Assembly (NCBI RefSeq): GCF_003854895.1
Contig: NZ_CP033966.1
Span: forward strand, 5,704,001-5,768,000
Length of the DNA stretch: 64,000 nucleotides
Source of the DNA: Pigmentiphaga sp. H8
GTDB lineage: Bacteria; Pseudomonadota; Gammaproteobacteria; Burkholderiales; Burkholderiaceae_B
Direction of reading: 5' to 3'
Under the pieces are notes generated by a model. The model made no database searches and was not told the origin of the DNA. It saw only the letters and a program-made list of their open reading frames with translations. Numbering within the stretch: position 1 is the stretch's first letter; each line of letters starts with the position of its first letter. Shown piece after piece: positions 17,155-26,616 of the stretch. The position numbers and the translations under genes are program-made.

Positions 17155-17946
17155 ATGACCGCCATGAATGCGTCCACCCTGCGCATACGCGATACCGCGC
17201 TGCGCGTCGCGCGCGCCGGCCAAGGCCAGCCGCTCCTGTTCCTGCACGGCCCCGGCGGGCTGGCCGAATCGCAGGCCTGGCTGCCGGCGCTGGCCGAACA
17301 CTACGACTGCCACGCCCCCGAGCATCCCGGCTACGGCGGCGCCGCCGTGCCGGCCTGGCTGGACAACGTGCGCGACCTTGCCAACTTCTACCTGGACTAC
17401 CTGGACCAGCAGAAGCTGCGCGGCGTGCACCTGGTCGGCTACGACCTGGGCGGCTGGATCGCGGCCGAACTGGCGGTGCGCAACAGCCACGCGCTGGCTT
17501 CGCTCACCCTGATCTCGGCCCAGGGCATCCACGTGCCGGACGTGCCCGCCACCGACGTCTTCCTGCGCACCGACGACGATCTCGTGCGCGACACCTACCA
17601 CGACCCCGCGCTGGCCGCGCGCGTGCTCGAACGCGCGCCCACCGAGGAAGAGCTGGACGTGGCCGTGCGCAACAAGGAAGTCACCGCCCGCCTGACCTGG
17701 CAGCCGCGCGGCCACGATCCCGACCTGGCCAAGTGGCTGCATCGCATCGCCGTGCCTACGCTGGTGGTATGGGGCGCCAACGACCGCATCCTGCCCGCCG
17801 AATACGGCCGCGCCTGGCGCGATCGCATCGCCCGCGCCACGCTGGCCGAGATGGGCGATTGCGGCCACGCGCCCCACCTGGAACGCCCGGCCGAGACCCT
17901 GGCCGCGCTGACCCGTTTCACCGCCTCGACCGGGAGCCCCGCATGA
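17155..17946 (+). CDS. Alpha/beta hydrolase with Asp nucleophile
   Basis: 263 residues. The oxyanion HGPGG motif (31-35) is present. The nucleophile elbow is GYDLGG with D97 where esterases have Ser, and D210 (GANDRIL) and H238 (GHAPH) complete the triad. An Asp nucleophile is characteristic of epoxide hydrolases and haloalkane/haloacetate dehalogenases. The usual second cap-domain tyrosine or tryptophan residues cannot be assigned by eye. It overlaps the following LLM gene by 4 bp (ATGA) and follows the FMN reductase by 29 bp. A joint oxygenation-then-hydrolysis reaction is suggested. Confidence 0.85.
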   Translation: MTAMNASTLRIRDTALRVARAGQGQPLLFLHGPGGLAESQAWLPALAEHYDCHAPEHPGYGGAAVPAWLDNVRDLANFYLDYLDQQKLRGVHLVGYDLGGWIAAELAVRNSHALASLTLISAQGIHVPDVPATDVFLRTDDDLVRDTYHDPALAARVLERAPTEEELDVAVRNKEVTARLTWQPRGHDPDLAKWLHRIAVPTLVVWGANDRILPAEYGRAWRDRIARATLAEMGDCGHAPHLERPAETLAALTRFTASTGSPA

Positions 17947-19079
17947 AGTTCTTCAATTTCCACCTGATGCCCTATCGCCATGCGGACCTGGAAGCGATCC
18001 AGAAGAACGGCTCGGCCTGGGTGACCTTCTCCAACCGCCACTACGATCCGCAGCTGGGCGCCGAGCTGTACCACGAGTACCTGGACCAGATGGAATACGC
18101 CGACCAGCTGGGCTTCGACGGCGTCTGCCTGAACGAGCACCACCAGACGGCATACGGCCTGATGCCGATTCCGGGCGTGCTGGCCGGCGCGCTGGCTCGC
18201 AGCGTCAAGCGCGCGCGCATCGCCGTGCTGGGCCGCGCGCTGCCGCTCCTGAACAACCCGCTGATGGTGGCCGAGGAATTCGCCATGCTGGACAACCTGA
18301 CGCGCGGCCGCTTCATCGCCGGCTTCGTGCGCGGCATCGGCGCCGAATACCACGCCATGGGCATCAACCCGGCCGAGTCGCAGGCGCGCTTCGCCGAGGC
18401 CCACGACCTGATCGTGCGCGCATGGACCCAGCCCGGCCCCTTCTCGTACACGGGCAAGCACTACCAGTTCAACTACGTGAACCCGTGGCCGCGTCCCTAC
18501 CAGGACCCGCACCCGCCGATCTGGGTGCCGTCGCAGGGGTCCAGCAGCACCATCCGCTGGGCGGCGGGACTGCGCTACACCTATTGCCAGACCCTGAGTC
18601 CCATCGCCACGGTCAAGAAATTCTTCGACATGTACCGCGAGGAAGCGCGCAAGGCCGGCTACGAAGCGGGCCGCGACCAGCTTGCCTGGTCCAACTGCAT
18701 CTACGTGGCCGAGACCGACGAGCGCGCGATGGCCGAGGCCAAGCCGCACCTGGAGGCCCTGATGACCCGCCTCCTGAAGATGCCCATGGAAATGCTGCTG
18801 CCGCCGGGCTACACCAACATCGAGGCCATGAAGCGCATCAAGTCCACGCGCGCGGTCGGCGCCAAGCCGCAGTCGGTGGAAGACCTGGTGAAATCCGGAC
18901 TGGTCATCATCGGCAGCCCCGCCACCGTGCGCGAGAAGCTGGCCGAGTACGAGGACCTGGCGGGCTTCGGCACCACCCTGACCAAGACCCAGTTCGGCAC
19001 CATGCCCGACGGCATGGTCCGCGCCAACATGCAGGCCATCGCGCAGGAAATCATCCCGCACTTCAAAGACGCCGCCTGA
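17943..19079 (+). CDS. LLM-class flavin-dependent monooxygenase
   Basis: 378 residues of the bacterial luciferase-like fold: the GFDGVCLNEHHQ motif, GRALPLLNNPLMVAEEFAMLDNLTRGRF and a late GSPATVREKL region. Two-component enzymes of this family use FMNH2 from a separate reductase for Baeyer-Villiger, hydroxylation or desulfonation reactions. The reductase at 16523 in the same operon fits. The start overlaps the hydrolase stop. Confidence 0.92.
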   Translation: MKFFNFHLMPYRHADLEAIQKNGSAWVTFSNRHYDPQLGAELYHEYLDQMEYADQLGFDGVCLNEHHQTAYGLMPIPGVLAGALARSVKRARIAVLGRALPLLNNPLMVAEEFAMLDNLTRGRFIAGFVRGIGAEYHAMGINPAESQARFAEAHDLIVRAWTQPGPFSYTGKHYQFNYVNPWPRPYQDPHPPIWVPSQGSSSTIRWAAGLRYTYCQTLSPIATVKKFFDMYREEARKAGYEAGRDQLAWSNCIYVAETDERAMAEAKPHLEALMTRLLKMPMEMLLPPGYTNIEAMKRIKSTRAVGAKPQSVEDLVKSGLVIIGSPATVREKLAEYEDLAGFGTTLTKTQFGTMPDGMVRANMQAIAQEIIPHFKDAA

Positions 19080-19105
19080 GCGGTCAACAAGGAGGAGACA
19101 GATAC

Positions 19106-20092
19106 ATGGCTTACACGCTATCGCGCACCCTCGCGCCCTGGCTGGCGCTGACGGGCGTCCTGCTGGCCCCCGCCGCCGTGGCCGACACCGCGGCCGGCTA
19201 CCCCGAGCGGCCGGTCAAGCTGGCGCTGCCCTTCCCGCCCGGCGGCTCGGCCGACACCATCACGCGCAGCATGGCCGAACGGCTCCAGGCCCAGCTGCAC
19301 CAGCCCTTCCTGATCGAGAACCGGCCCGGGGCGGCGGGCAACGTCGCCACCCGCTACATCGCCAAGGCGCCGGCGGACGGCTACAACCTGCTGGTGGGCG
19401 TGACCGGCGCCATGGCCATCAATCCCAACCTCTACACGCTGGACTACGATCCCGCCAAGGACTTCGTGGCGGTCTCGATGGTGGCGCGCGCGCCGGTCGT
19501 CGTCGTGGCCGACCCGCAGGCCGGCATAGCCAGCATCAAGCAGCTGATCGAACAGGCCAAGGCCAAGCCCGGCATGCTGACCTACGCCACCAATGGCGTG
19601 GGCACCAGCCACCACCTGGCGGCCGAACTGTTCCGCCAGGCAGCCGGCCTGGACATGCGCAACGTGCCGTACAAGGGCACGCCGGAGGCCTTGCAGGACA
19701 TCATCGGCGGACGCGTGCCGCTGGGCTTCATGGACCTGACCGCCTCCATCCCGCTGATCGCCTCGGGCAAGCTGAAGGCGCTGGCCACCACCGGCACCAG
19801 GCGCACGCCCGCGCTGCCCGACGTGCCCACCGTGGCCGAAGCGGGCGTGCCGGGATTCGCGGCCGATACCTGGGTGGGCATCTTCGCGCCCAAGGGCACG
19901 CCCCAGGCCATCGTCGAAAAACTCAGCGCGGAAATGAAGACCGCGCTGGCGCTGCCCGAGCTGCGCGCCCGCGCCCAGACGCAGGGCCTGGAAGTGGCCG
20001 GCAGCACGCCGGCCGAACTGCAGCGCTTCCTGCAGGAAGAATCGGCGAAGTGGAAACGGGTGGTGAACGAGGCGGGGATCAAGCTGCAATAG
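19106..20092 (+). CDS. TTT/Bug-family periplasmic solute receptor
   Basis: 328 residues. The signal peptide ends near AAVADT. Motifs: YPERPVKLALPFPPGGSADTITRS, ENRPGAAGNVATRYIAKAP, PADGYNLL, GTSHHLAAELF, NVPYKGTPEALQDIIGGRV and LPDVPTVAEAG. It is preceded by a strong GGAGGAG site and is the last gene of the FMN reductase/hydrolase/LLM operon. It presumably captures the substrate of that operon. Confidence 0.9.
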   Translation: MAYTLSRTLAPWLALTGVLLAPAAVADTAAGYPERPVKLALPFPPGGSADTITRSMAERLQAQLHQPFLIENRPGAAGNVATRYIAKAPADGYNLLVGVTGAMAINPNLYTLDYDPAKDFVAVSMVARAPVVVVADPQAGIASIKQLIEQAKAKPGMLTYATNGVGTSHHLAAELFRQAAGLDMRNVPYKGTPEALQDIIGGRVPLGFMDLTASIPLIASGKLKALATTGTRRTPALPDVPTVAEAGVPGFAADTWVGIFAPKGTPQAIVEKLSAEMKTALALPELRARAQTQGLEVAGSTPAELQRFLQEESAKWKRVVNEAGIKLQ

Positions 20093-20108
20093 CGGCAGCC
20101 ATGGCCGG

Positions 20109-20126
20109 GGGCGGCGGCCGCCGCCC
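20109..20126. terminator. GC hairpin between convergent genes
   Basis: An 18-bp perfect dyad (GGGCGGC, loop GGCC, GCCGCCC) fills the 33-bp gap between the Bug receptor stop and the MarR stop. It has no T-tract on either side, so intrinsic termination is uncertain. In such GC-rich DNA it could be chance. Confidence 0.35.
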
Positions 20127-20557
20127 TACTTGTCCTCTTCCAGGTTCTCGATCATCTTCGCGCCTATGCGCAGGAACTCGGCCACCTCGTCGGGCGTCAG
20201 GCCCTCGCACGCGTCCTTGTAGACCTCCATCGCCGAATCGGTCATCAAGGCCAGCATTTCCCTTCCGCGCTCGGTCAGGGACACCAACCGTCGGCGCGCG
20301 TCCTGTTCATCCGACACGCGCGCGATCAGGCCGTTCTTCTCCATGCGGGTCAGCGTCGCGGCCATGGACGGCTGCTCGACGCCGACCATGCGCGCCAGCT
20401 CCATCTGGGTCGAGACCCGCACGTCCCGCAGGCAGCGCAGCACCGGAAACTGCCCGGGCATCACGCCGTGCGGGCCGGTCAGTTGCGCCAGGCGCCAGAC
20501 CACGCGCCGGTTCAGCGTGCCGACGACGAAACCCAGGCTTTGCGTGCGTATGTTCAT
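20126..20557 (-). CDS. MarR-family transcriptional regulator
   Basis: 143 residues with the winged helix region VSTQMELARMVGVEQPSMAATLTRMEKNGLIARVSDEQDARRRLVSLTERG. That is the typical MarR DNA-binding domain, with the D-x-R wing. It is convergent with the operon at 16523-20092 and is the best candidate to bind its palindromic promoter. The effector is probably the phenolic or aromatic substrate of that operon. Confidence 0.9.
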   Translation of the reverse strand: MNIRTQSLGFVVGTLNRRVVWRLAQLTGPHGVMPGQFPVLRCLRDVRVSTQMELARMVGVEQPSMAATLTRMEKNGLIARVSDEQDARRRLVSLTERGREMLALMTDSAMEVYKDACEGLTPDEVAEFLRIGAKMIENLEEDK

Positions 20558-20619
20558 GAGCGGAGAAAGGGGCGGCGGAGCGGGAAAGTTAGCACAAGTC
20601 CGCGCCGCCTTTTCCGCCG

Positions 20620-21510
20620 TCACGCGTCCCGGCGGTCCTTGCGCCCGGCGGCGGCCAGCTCCTCGACGTAGGCCTGCATGGAACGCGCCAGCCGGCCCAG
20701 GATGGCGCGCAGCACGAGGCTGTTGCCGCTCATCCCGTGTTCCCCGATGTACGCGTGCACGGCGGCCAGCTGGCCGCGTTCCCGCGCATCGAGCGGCAAC
20801 GCCACGCGTTCGGCCCATTCGTCGAATCCCAGCTGCGCGACCTGCACCGGCCGCCCCAGCGCCCTTGCCGCCATCTCGCCTATCTGCGCCCGCGTCCACA
20901 TACCTTCCGCGCACAGCTCGAAGGTGCCATGGGCCAGCCGGTCCCCGGTCAGCGCGATCGCGGCCACCTCGGCCACGTCCCGGTAGTCGACGCGTGCCAG
21001 CGGACGATCCACCGGCGTCGACTCGACGTACTGCCCATGCGCCGCGATGGCCGGCCAGGCGGCGGCCAGATTCTGGAACAGGTTGGCCGGCTGCAGGATG
21101 GTGTATTCCATGCCGGAGGCGAACAGCGCGGTTTCCACCGGAATCTTGCTCGCATGGTTATCCAGGTCCGCGTTGGTGGGCTGAATGACCGAGGAAAACA
21201 CGAACTTGCGCACGCCCGCCCGCCGGGCGGCCGCGACCATGTTCAGGCCCATTTGCGCCTCGTCGGCGGCGAACACCGGGCCGATGTGGAACACGCCCCG
21301 CACGCCGCGAAGGGCCCGGTCCAGGCTGGTCGGGTCGCGCAGGTCGGCCTCCACCGTCTCGGCCGCCCCGTTGGCCCGCGCCAGGCGCGCCTCGGCCTCG
21401 CCGCGCACCATGGCGCGCACCGACACGCCCCGGCGCGCCAGTTCCGGCACGACCATGCCCGCGAAGCGCCCCGCTCCGCCCACGCTCAACACCTTGAAAT
21501 CGTCTTGCAT
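20620..21510 (-). CDS. NmrA-like NAD(P)-binding oxidoreductase
   Basis: 296 residues, atypical short-chain dehydrogenase. The nucleotide loop is degenerate (VGGAGRFAG near residue 10), followed by RGEAEARL and EADLRDPTSL segments and a VFSSVIQ strand. No YxxxK catalytic pair is evident, as in NmrA/QOR2-type sensors and quinone reductases. It is divergent from the LysR gene at 21622 across 111 bp and is its likely target. Confidence 0.85.
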   Translation of the reverse strand: MQDDFKVLSVGGAGRFAGMVVPELARRGVSVRAMVRGEAEARLARANGAAETVEADLRDPTSLDRALRGVRGVFHIGPVFAADEAQMGLNMVAAARRAGVRKFVFSSVIQPTNADLDNHASKIPVETALFASGMEYTILQPANLFQNLAAAWPAIAAHGQYVESTPVDRPLARVDYRDVAEVAAIALTGDRLAHGTFELCAEGMWTRAQIGEMAARALGRPVQVAQLGFDEWAERVALPLDARERGQLAAVHAYIGEHGMSGNSLVLRAILGRLARSMQAYVEELAAAGRKDRRDA

Positions 21511-21621
21511 CGCTCAGTCCTCGTCGAAACGGATATCGAAGCGTCGATGCTACATTCGTGCATATTTCATGATAAGACACTGGTTTTCACAGCCACTATC
21601 ACGTTTATCGGGATAATCCAC

Positions 21622-22515
21622 ATGGAAAACGCCGATGGCATTGCCGCCTTCCTGGGCGTGTACGAACACGGCAGCCTGACGGCCGCCGCGGCGCGGCTGA
21701 ACCGGTCGCTGCAATCGACCAGCCGGTCACTGCTGGCGCTGGAACGCGAACTGGGCGTGGAACTGATCCACCGCACTACCCGCCGCTGCACGCCCACCGA
21801 AGCCGGGACGGCGTTCTATGAAAAGGCCAAGCCGGCCTTCGAGGCGCTGCGCGCCGCCAAGCTGGACGCCGCCGACCGCCGCGTGGAGCCCGCCGGCCTG
21901 TTGCGCATCGGCGCTTCCGTGCAGTTCGCACCCGCCTACCTGGTGCCCGTGGTGGCGGCTTTCATGCAGCGCTATCCGAAGGTCGAAGTCGAGCTGGCGC
22001 TGTCCGACAGCTTCGTCGATCTGATCGACGCCAATCTCGACCTGGCGCTGCGCATAGGCGAACTGGGCGATTCCGGGCTGCGGGTCCGGCGCCTGGGGGC
22101 GCTGCGCCGCGTCGTGTACGGCGCGCCGTCCTACCTGGACCGGGCCGGCACCCCCGGGCATCCGGACGAGCTGCGCCAGCATGCCTGCGTGCTGCGCACC
22201 ACCTCGGATGCCGATGGCCGGTGGCCCTTTCTCATCGACGGCAAGGTGCGCATGGTGCGCGTCGGCGGACGCTTCCGCGCCAACCACACGGCCGCCGTCA
22301 CCAGCGCCGTGGCCGAGGGCCTGGGGCTGGGCTTCGCGCCGATCTGGCAGCTGCGCGACCTCATCGCGGCGGGAAGCGTGCGGCCCCTGCTGGAAAGCTA
22401 CGAAGTCCCGCCCGTGCCCATCCATGCCGTATGGTCCGGCGGCCTGCGCGCGCCGGCCAAGACCCGCCGCTTCATCGAGTTCCTTGGAGCGGACCTCAAG
22501 CGCCACCTGCCCTGA
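21622..22515 (+). CDS. LysR-family transcriptional regulator
   Basis: 297 residues. The DNA-binding domain (NADGIAAFLGVYEHGSLTAAAARLNRS, with ELGVELIHRTTRRCTPTEAG) belongs to the group-A LysR type. Its 3' end overlaps that of the convergent Rieske oxygenase by 20 bp. It is divergent from the NmrA-like gene, which it probably regulates. Confidence 0.9.
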   Translation: MENADGIAAFLGVYEHGSLTAAAARLNRSLQSTSRSLLALERELGVELIHRTTRRCTPTEAGTAFYEKAKPAFEALRAAKLDAADRRVEPAGLLRIGASVQFAPAYLVPVVAAFMQRYPKVEVELALSDSFVDLIDANLDLALRIGELGDSGLRVRRLGALRRVVYGAPSYLDRAGTPGHPDELRQHACVLRTTSDADGRWPFLIDGKVRMVRVGGRFRANHTAAVTSAVAEGLGLGFAPIWQLRDLIAAGSVRPLLESYEVPPVPIHAVWSGGLRAPAKTRRFIEFLGADLKRHLP

Positions 22516-23554
22516 CGGCGGCGGGCGCGCCGCCGTCCGCCTCTTCCTCCAGCAACTGCCTGACCACCCGCCTGGCCCGCACCGCCGCCGTGTCGATGGG
22601 CAGCAGGACAGGCTTCAGGCTCATCAAGTCGGCCGTGCCCATGGCCTGCTGGACCGCCTCCAGCATGGGCTTGTCCTGCTCGCCGAAGCCCACCTGCTGC
22701 CACTGCGCGATGGCCTGGTCCATCTCTTCGTCGGCGACGCGGAAGTTGCGGCTGTGGGCGAAGAAGTAGTGCGTGGACGTTTCCGTCTCCGGCGTCACGA
22801 TGTGGGCGGTGAAGCTCTGCCCCCCTTCTTCCCGGGGCCTCCCGGCGGGTGTGACGCCGGTGTCCAGGCGCAGCAGGCAGGGCGGGTCCCAGCGCATGTC
22901 CAGCCACTGGTCCACCGGCGACCGCCCATCGTAGCCGGGCAGGCGCTTGGCGAACATGGGCGAGGCCTCGCCGTCCGGGCACCACAGGTTGCTGTGCACG
23001 GTGCGCCCATCCTGCCTGACCTCGTGCCGGCCCTTCAGGATGGCTTCGCTGGAATGGAAGTTGGCATGCACGAACTGGGTGTGGCTGAGGTCCAGCAGGT
23101 TGTCGGTCTCCAGCAGGTAGTTGGCCCGCACGTGCAGGTAGCCGTCCACGCGGCGCCGCGCCGGATCGTCCAGGAAGGAGAAGTCCGGGATGGCGGACGG
23201 GTCGGCCAGCGCCGGCTCGCCCAGCCATACCCATAGCAGCGTGTATCGCTCGACGGCGGGAAAGGCGCGCACCTCGGCCGCCAGCGGAATCCTGCCGTCG
23301 CCATGCGGATTGCCCACGCATTTTCCGCTGCCATCGAAGCGCAGCCCGTGATAGCCGCATTCGACGACGCCGCCATCCACCCTGCCCCGGCTCAGCGGCG
23401 CGAAGCGATGGGGACATCGATCATGCAGGGCGGCCGGGCGGCCGTCTTCCCGCCGGTAGAACACCAGCGGCGTATCGGCGATGCGCCGGGCCAGCATGCG
23501 GCCCTCGATCTCGCCCGACCAGCCCGCCATGTACCAGGTATTGCGCAAGAACAT
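22496..23554 (-). CDS. VanA-like Rieske oxygenase, terminal component
   Basis: 352 residues. The Rieske [2Fe-2S] ligands are C47-P-H49 and C66-G-Y-H69; the mononuclear iron site is D155...H158 and H163 (DNLLDLSHTQFVH). These are the marks of the vanillate O-demethylase/phenoxybenzoate dioxygenase group. It needs an electron-transfer reductase (VanB type), and none is encoded in the window. It lies 13 bp upstream of nothing else but the Bug receptor gene, whose 3' end at 23568 precedes it on the same strand, so receptor and oxygenase form an operon. Confidence 0.92.
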   Translation of the reverse strand: MFLRNTWYMAGWSGEIEGRMLARRIADTPLVFYRREDGRPAALHDRCPHRFAPLSRGRVDGGVVECGYHGLRFDGSGKCVGNPHGDGRIPLAAEVRAFPAVERYTLLWVWLGEPALADPSAIPDFSFLDDPARRRVDGYLHVRANYLLETDNLLDLSHTQFVHANFHSSEAILKGRHEVRQDGRTVHSNLWCPDGEASPMFAKRLPGYDGRSPVDQWLDMRWDPPCLLRLDTGVTPAGRPREEGGQSFTAHIVTPETETSTHYFFAHSRNFRVADEEMDQAIAQWQQVGFGEQDKPMLEAVQQAMGTADLMSLKPVLLPIDTAAVRARRVVRQLLEEEADGGAPAAVRAGGA

Positions 23555-23567
23555 GCACTGCTCCGTA

Positions 23568-24545
23568 TCAATCGACCTTGATGCCGAGTTGTTTGACGAT
23601 CGTTCCGTATTCCTCGTACTGCGAGGCGAAGAAGCGCAGGAAGGTCGGCCGGTCCAGCCCGCCGGGCTCGACCCCCAGTTGGGCGATGCGCCGCCGGGTG
23701 TCGGGATCGGCCAGCGTGGCCTGGGCCGCGGCGGCCAGCTTGTCCACGGCCCGCTGGGGCGTGGCGGCCGGCGCGAACAGGCCGAACCATTGCGTCATCT
23801 GCACCGGCGCATAGCCCGCCTCGATGGTGGTGGGCAGTTCGGCCAGGAAATCGGTCCGCTTCCTGGCGGTGACCGCCAGCGCCTTGAGCTTGCCCGAACG
23901 GATGTAGGTAACGGTCGACGCGATGGGCAGGATCGAGAAATCGAGCCGGCCGGCGACCAGATCGTTGATGATGGCGGGCTCGCTCTTGTAGGCGATCTCG
24001 GTCACCGGCAGCGAGGCCGCGTGCCCGAAGAGCTGCGACACGATGTTGGTCGTCGCCCCCGTGCCCAGCGATCCGAAATTGATCGGCCGCCCGGCCTTCG
24101 CCGCCGCCGCGGCGAAGTCGCGCAGGTTGCCGGCCGGGGTCTCGGCGGACACCAGGAAGACGCTGGGCGATGACGCCACGTAGGCCACGGCCGCGAAATC
24201 CTTCCGGGCGTCGTAGGGAACGCTGGCGTACACGTGCGGGTTGATGGCCATCACGCCCGAGCTGCCCAGCATGACCGTATAGCCATCGGCCGCCGCCTGC
24301 GCCGTGGCCCGCGCCGCGATGAAGCCGCTGGCGCCCACGCGGTTCTCGACGATGACGCTTTGCCCCAGGCGCGCGGCCATGCCCTGCGCCAGGATCCGGC
24401 CCAGCAGGTCCGCCTGGCTGCCCGGCGCGTTGGCCACATAGATGGACACCGGCCGCGACGGAAATTCATCGGCGCGCGCCGGCCCGGCCAGCGCGCTCGA
24501 ACAGGCGGCCGCGCACACCGCATACACCATGCTTCGTCTCCACAT
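23568..24545 (-). CDS. TTT/Bug-family periplasmic solute receptor
   Basis: 325 residues. The signal peptide ends GPARA. Family motifs: FPSRPVSIYVANAPGSQADLLGR (GSQAD instead of the usual GGxxD), ENRVGASGFIAARA, AADGYTVMLGSSGVMAINPHVY and NFGSLGTGATTNIVSQLF. It is transcribed into the VanA-like oxygenase gene and is divergent from the LysR at 24588 with only 42 bp between starts. It probably binds a methoxylated or aryl-ether acid that the oxygenase attacks. Confidence 0.9.
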   Translation of the reverse strand: MWRRSMVYAVCAAACSSALAGPARADEFPSRPVSIYVANAPGSQADLLGRILAQGMAARLGQSVIVENRVGASGFIAARATAQAAADGYTVMLGSSGVMAINPHVYASVPYDARKDFAAVAYVASSPSVFLVSAETPAGNLRDFAAAAAKAGRPINFGSLGTGATTNIVSQLFGHAASLPVTEIAYKSEPAIINDLVAGRLDFSILPIASTVTYIRSGKLKALAVTARKRTDFLAELPTTIEAGYAPVQMTQWFGLFAPAATPQRAVDKLAAAAQATLADPDTRRRIAQLGVEPGGLDRPTFLRFFASQYEEYGTIVKQLGIKVD

Positions 24546-24587
24546 GTCTCCTGCCCCTTCTTGTCGGCTTCTATCGGGTGAGAAAAC

Positions 24588-25568
24588 ATGCTATTGATAC
24601 GGACAGAATTGCTCAAACAAATTTTCGTCATGTCCACTATTGATGATGTAGATGTCCTGGCGGGCCGGCTGGACCTGAACCTCCTGCGGGTCTTCATGGC
24701 CGTGATGCAGGAACGCAGCATCACCCTGGCCGGATCGCGGCTGGGCCTGACGCAGTCCGCCACCAGCGCGGCCGTCAACCGCCTGCGCCAGCAGCTGAAC
24801 GACCAGTTGTTCGTGCGCACGCGCCAGGGCATGGAGCCGACCAGCCTGGCCACCGCGCTGGCCACGCCCGTGGGCAACGCGCTGGGATTGATCCGCGATG
24901 CGCTGGAGGAATCGCGCGGCTTCGATGCACGGACGACCGTGCGGGAGTTCCGGTTATTGATGACGGACGTGGGCGAACTGATGTTCCTGCCGCGGCTGAC
25001 GGCCTGGGTGCACGAACATGCGCCCGGCGTGCGCCTGAGCTGCCGGCAGGTTCCGCGCGACCAGTACGGCGCCGAACTCGAGACCGGCGGCGCCGACCTG
25101 GCCCTGGGCATGCTGCCGCTGGGCGAACGGGACTTCGTGCAGCAGCGGCTCAAGGACGAGACCCTGGTCTGCCTGGCCTGCGCCGGCAACCCCGCCGCGC
25201 GCAAGCGCCTGACGATGGAAGCCTTCCTGTCGCTGCCGCACGTGGTCATCCGCGCGCCGGCGATGGGCGACCGGTTCGTGGTCAAGGCACTGGGCGAGCG
25301 GGCCAGCCGGCGCAAGATCGTGGCCGAGGTCCAGCACTATCTGTCGGTGCCCATGATCCTGCGCGACAGCCCCTTCCTGGCGGTGGTGTCGACCTCGGTG
25401 GCGGCGGAACTTGCCGGGCCCAACCGGCTGGCGGCCCTGCCGCTGCCCTTCAAGCTGGAGCCCCTGGCGATCCGGCAGTTTTGGCACAAGCGCTGGAACA
25501 ACGATCCGGGCCACCGGTGGCTAAGGAATGGCATCGTGTCGCTGTTCGGCAGGACGGCGCGGCGCTAG
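24588..25568 (+). CDS. LysR-family regulator, NodD/LinR-like
   Basis: 326 residues from ATG 24588, which has a GGGTGAG site. An in-frame ATG at 24630 would give a 312-residue protein beginning nearer the conserved RLDLNLLRVF. The helix-turn-helix is RSITLAGSRLGLTQSATSAAVNRLRQQ. The effector domain ends RWNNDPGHRWLRNGIVSLF, typical of the subgroup. It shares a very short divergent promoter with the Bug receptor at 23568-24545 and overlaps the convergent LysR by 4 bp. Confidence 0.9.
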   Translation: MLLIRTELLKQIFVMSTIDDVDVLAGRLDLNLLRVFMAVMQERSITLAGSRLGLTQSATSAAVNRLRQQLNDQLFVRTRQGMEPTSLATALATPVGNALGLIRDALEESRGFDARTTVREFRLLMTDVGELMFLPRLTAWVHEHAPGVRLSCRQVPRDQYGAELETGGADLALGMLPLGERDFVQQRLKDETLVCLACAGNPAARKRLTMEAFLSLPHVVIRAPAMGDRFVVKALGERASRRKIVAEVQHYLSVPMILRDSPFLAVVSTSVAAELAGPNRLAALPLPFKLEPLAIRQFWHKRWNNDPGHRWLRNGIVSLFGRTARR

Positions 25569-26518
25569 GCGCTATTTTTCCGGCCACGCTTGCCTTCCTT
25601 GCTGCCGAACAGTTCGACCAGGCTCTCGCGCAGCCAGGTCAGCGCGGGGTCCGCGTGATAGCGGTGATGCCAGTACATGTTCAGGTCGAACACCGGGAAT
25701 TTCACCGGGGACTCGCAGATCTCGAGCCTGGATTCGCGCACGGCCAGCCGGCCGAAGTTGCTGGGCACGGGCGCGATGAGATTGGTGTCGGCCACGATGG
25801 GAAGCACCGACAGGAAACTGCGCACGCGCAGCGCGATCTCGGCGCGCACCGCCCGGCTGAGCAGCACGCCCTCCACCGCCGCCAGGTGATGCGTCGCGGG
25901 CGGAGCGGCAAGGATATGCCGCGAGTTGCGCAACTGGCTGAGCGTCAACGGCATGCCCTGGGTGGCGCGGCTCTTGCGCCGCACATAGACGAAGTGCTCG
26001 GGAAACAGCGTTTGCTGGTGTATCTGCTTGCCCAGGCCGGGAATGAAGCCCATGGCCATGTCGATGTCGCCCGAGGCCAGGCCCTCGCCCAGTTCCCGCA
26101 GGTCCGCCGAAAGGCTTTCCACCGTGATGCCGGGGGCATGGTCGCCCAGGTAGGCCAGCAGCTTGGGCAGGAAGTAGCGCTCGCCGGCATCGCTCATGGC
26201 GATGCGGAATGAACGATGGGCATCCCTGGGATTGAACTCCGTCCTTTCGATGGTGGTCCGCACGGTCTGCAGCGCGGACGCGACGGGTATCGACAGTTGT
26301 TCGGCAAAGGGCGTCGGCACGACGCCCCGCTGCATGCGCACGAACAGCGGATCGCCGTAGGTCTCGCGCAGCTTGGCCAGACCGTAGCTGACCGCCGGCT
26401 GCGACAGGCCCAGCCGCTGCCCGCAGGCGGTCAGGTTGCGCGTCTGGTAGATGGTGTCGAATAGCTCAAGCAGGTTGAGGTCGATCTGCCGGGTCAGGGG
26501 CCGGGCCGTCGGGCGCAT
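25565..26518 (-). CDS. LysR-family regulator, NodD/LinR-like
   Basis: 317 residues. The helix-turn-helix (RNLTACGQRLGLSQPAVSYGLAKLRETYGDPLFVR) and the C-terminal YWHHRYHADPALTWLRESLVELF put it in the same subgroup as its convergent neighbour. It is divergent from the Bug receptor at 26617 across 98 bp of relatively AT-rich DNA, and is that gene's likely regulator. A lysine/arginine-rich tail ends the protein. Confidence 0.9.
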   Translation of the reverse strand: MRPTARPLTRQIDLNLLELFDTIYQTRNLTACGQRLGLSQPAVSYGLAKLRETYGDPLFVRMQRGVVPTPFAEQLSIPVASALQTVRTTIERTEFNPRDAHRSFRIAMSDAGERYFLPKLLAYLGDHAPGITVESLSADLRELGEGLASGDIDMAMGFIPGLGKQIHQQTLFPEHFVYVRRKSRATQGMPLTLSQLRNSRHILAAPPATHHLAAVEGVLLSRAVRAEIALRVRSFLSVLPIVADTNLIAPVPSNFGRLAVRESRLEICESPVKFPVFDLNMYWHHRYHADPALTWLRESLVELFGSKEGKRGRKNSA

Positions 26519-26616
26519 GTTCAGTCATCAGTGGATTCGATATCACAAATCTTATCTTTTAATTTCTCAAATGAGTACCCGTCCCCTAGAGTAGCAGCGC
26601 CAAGGGAGGCAATACC

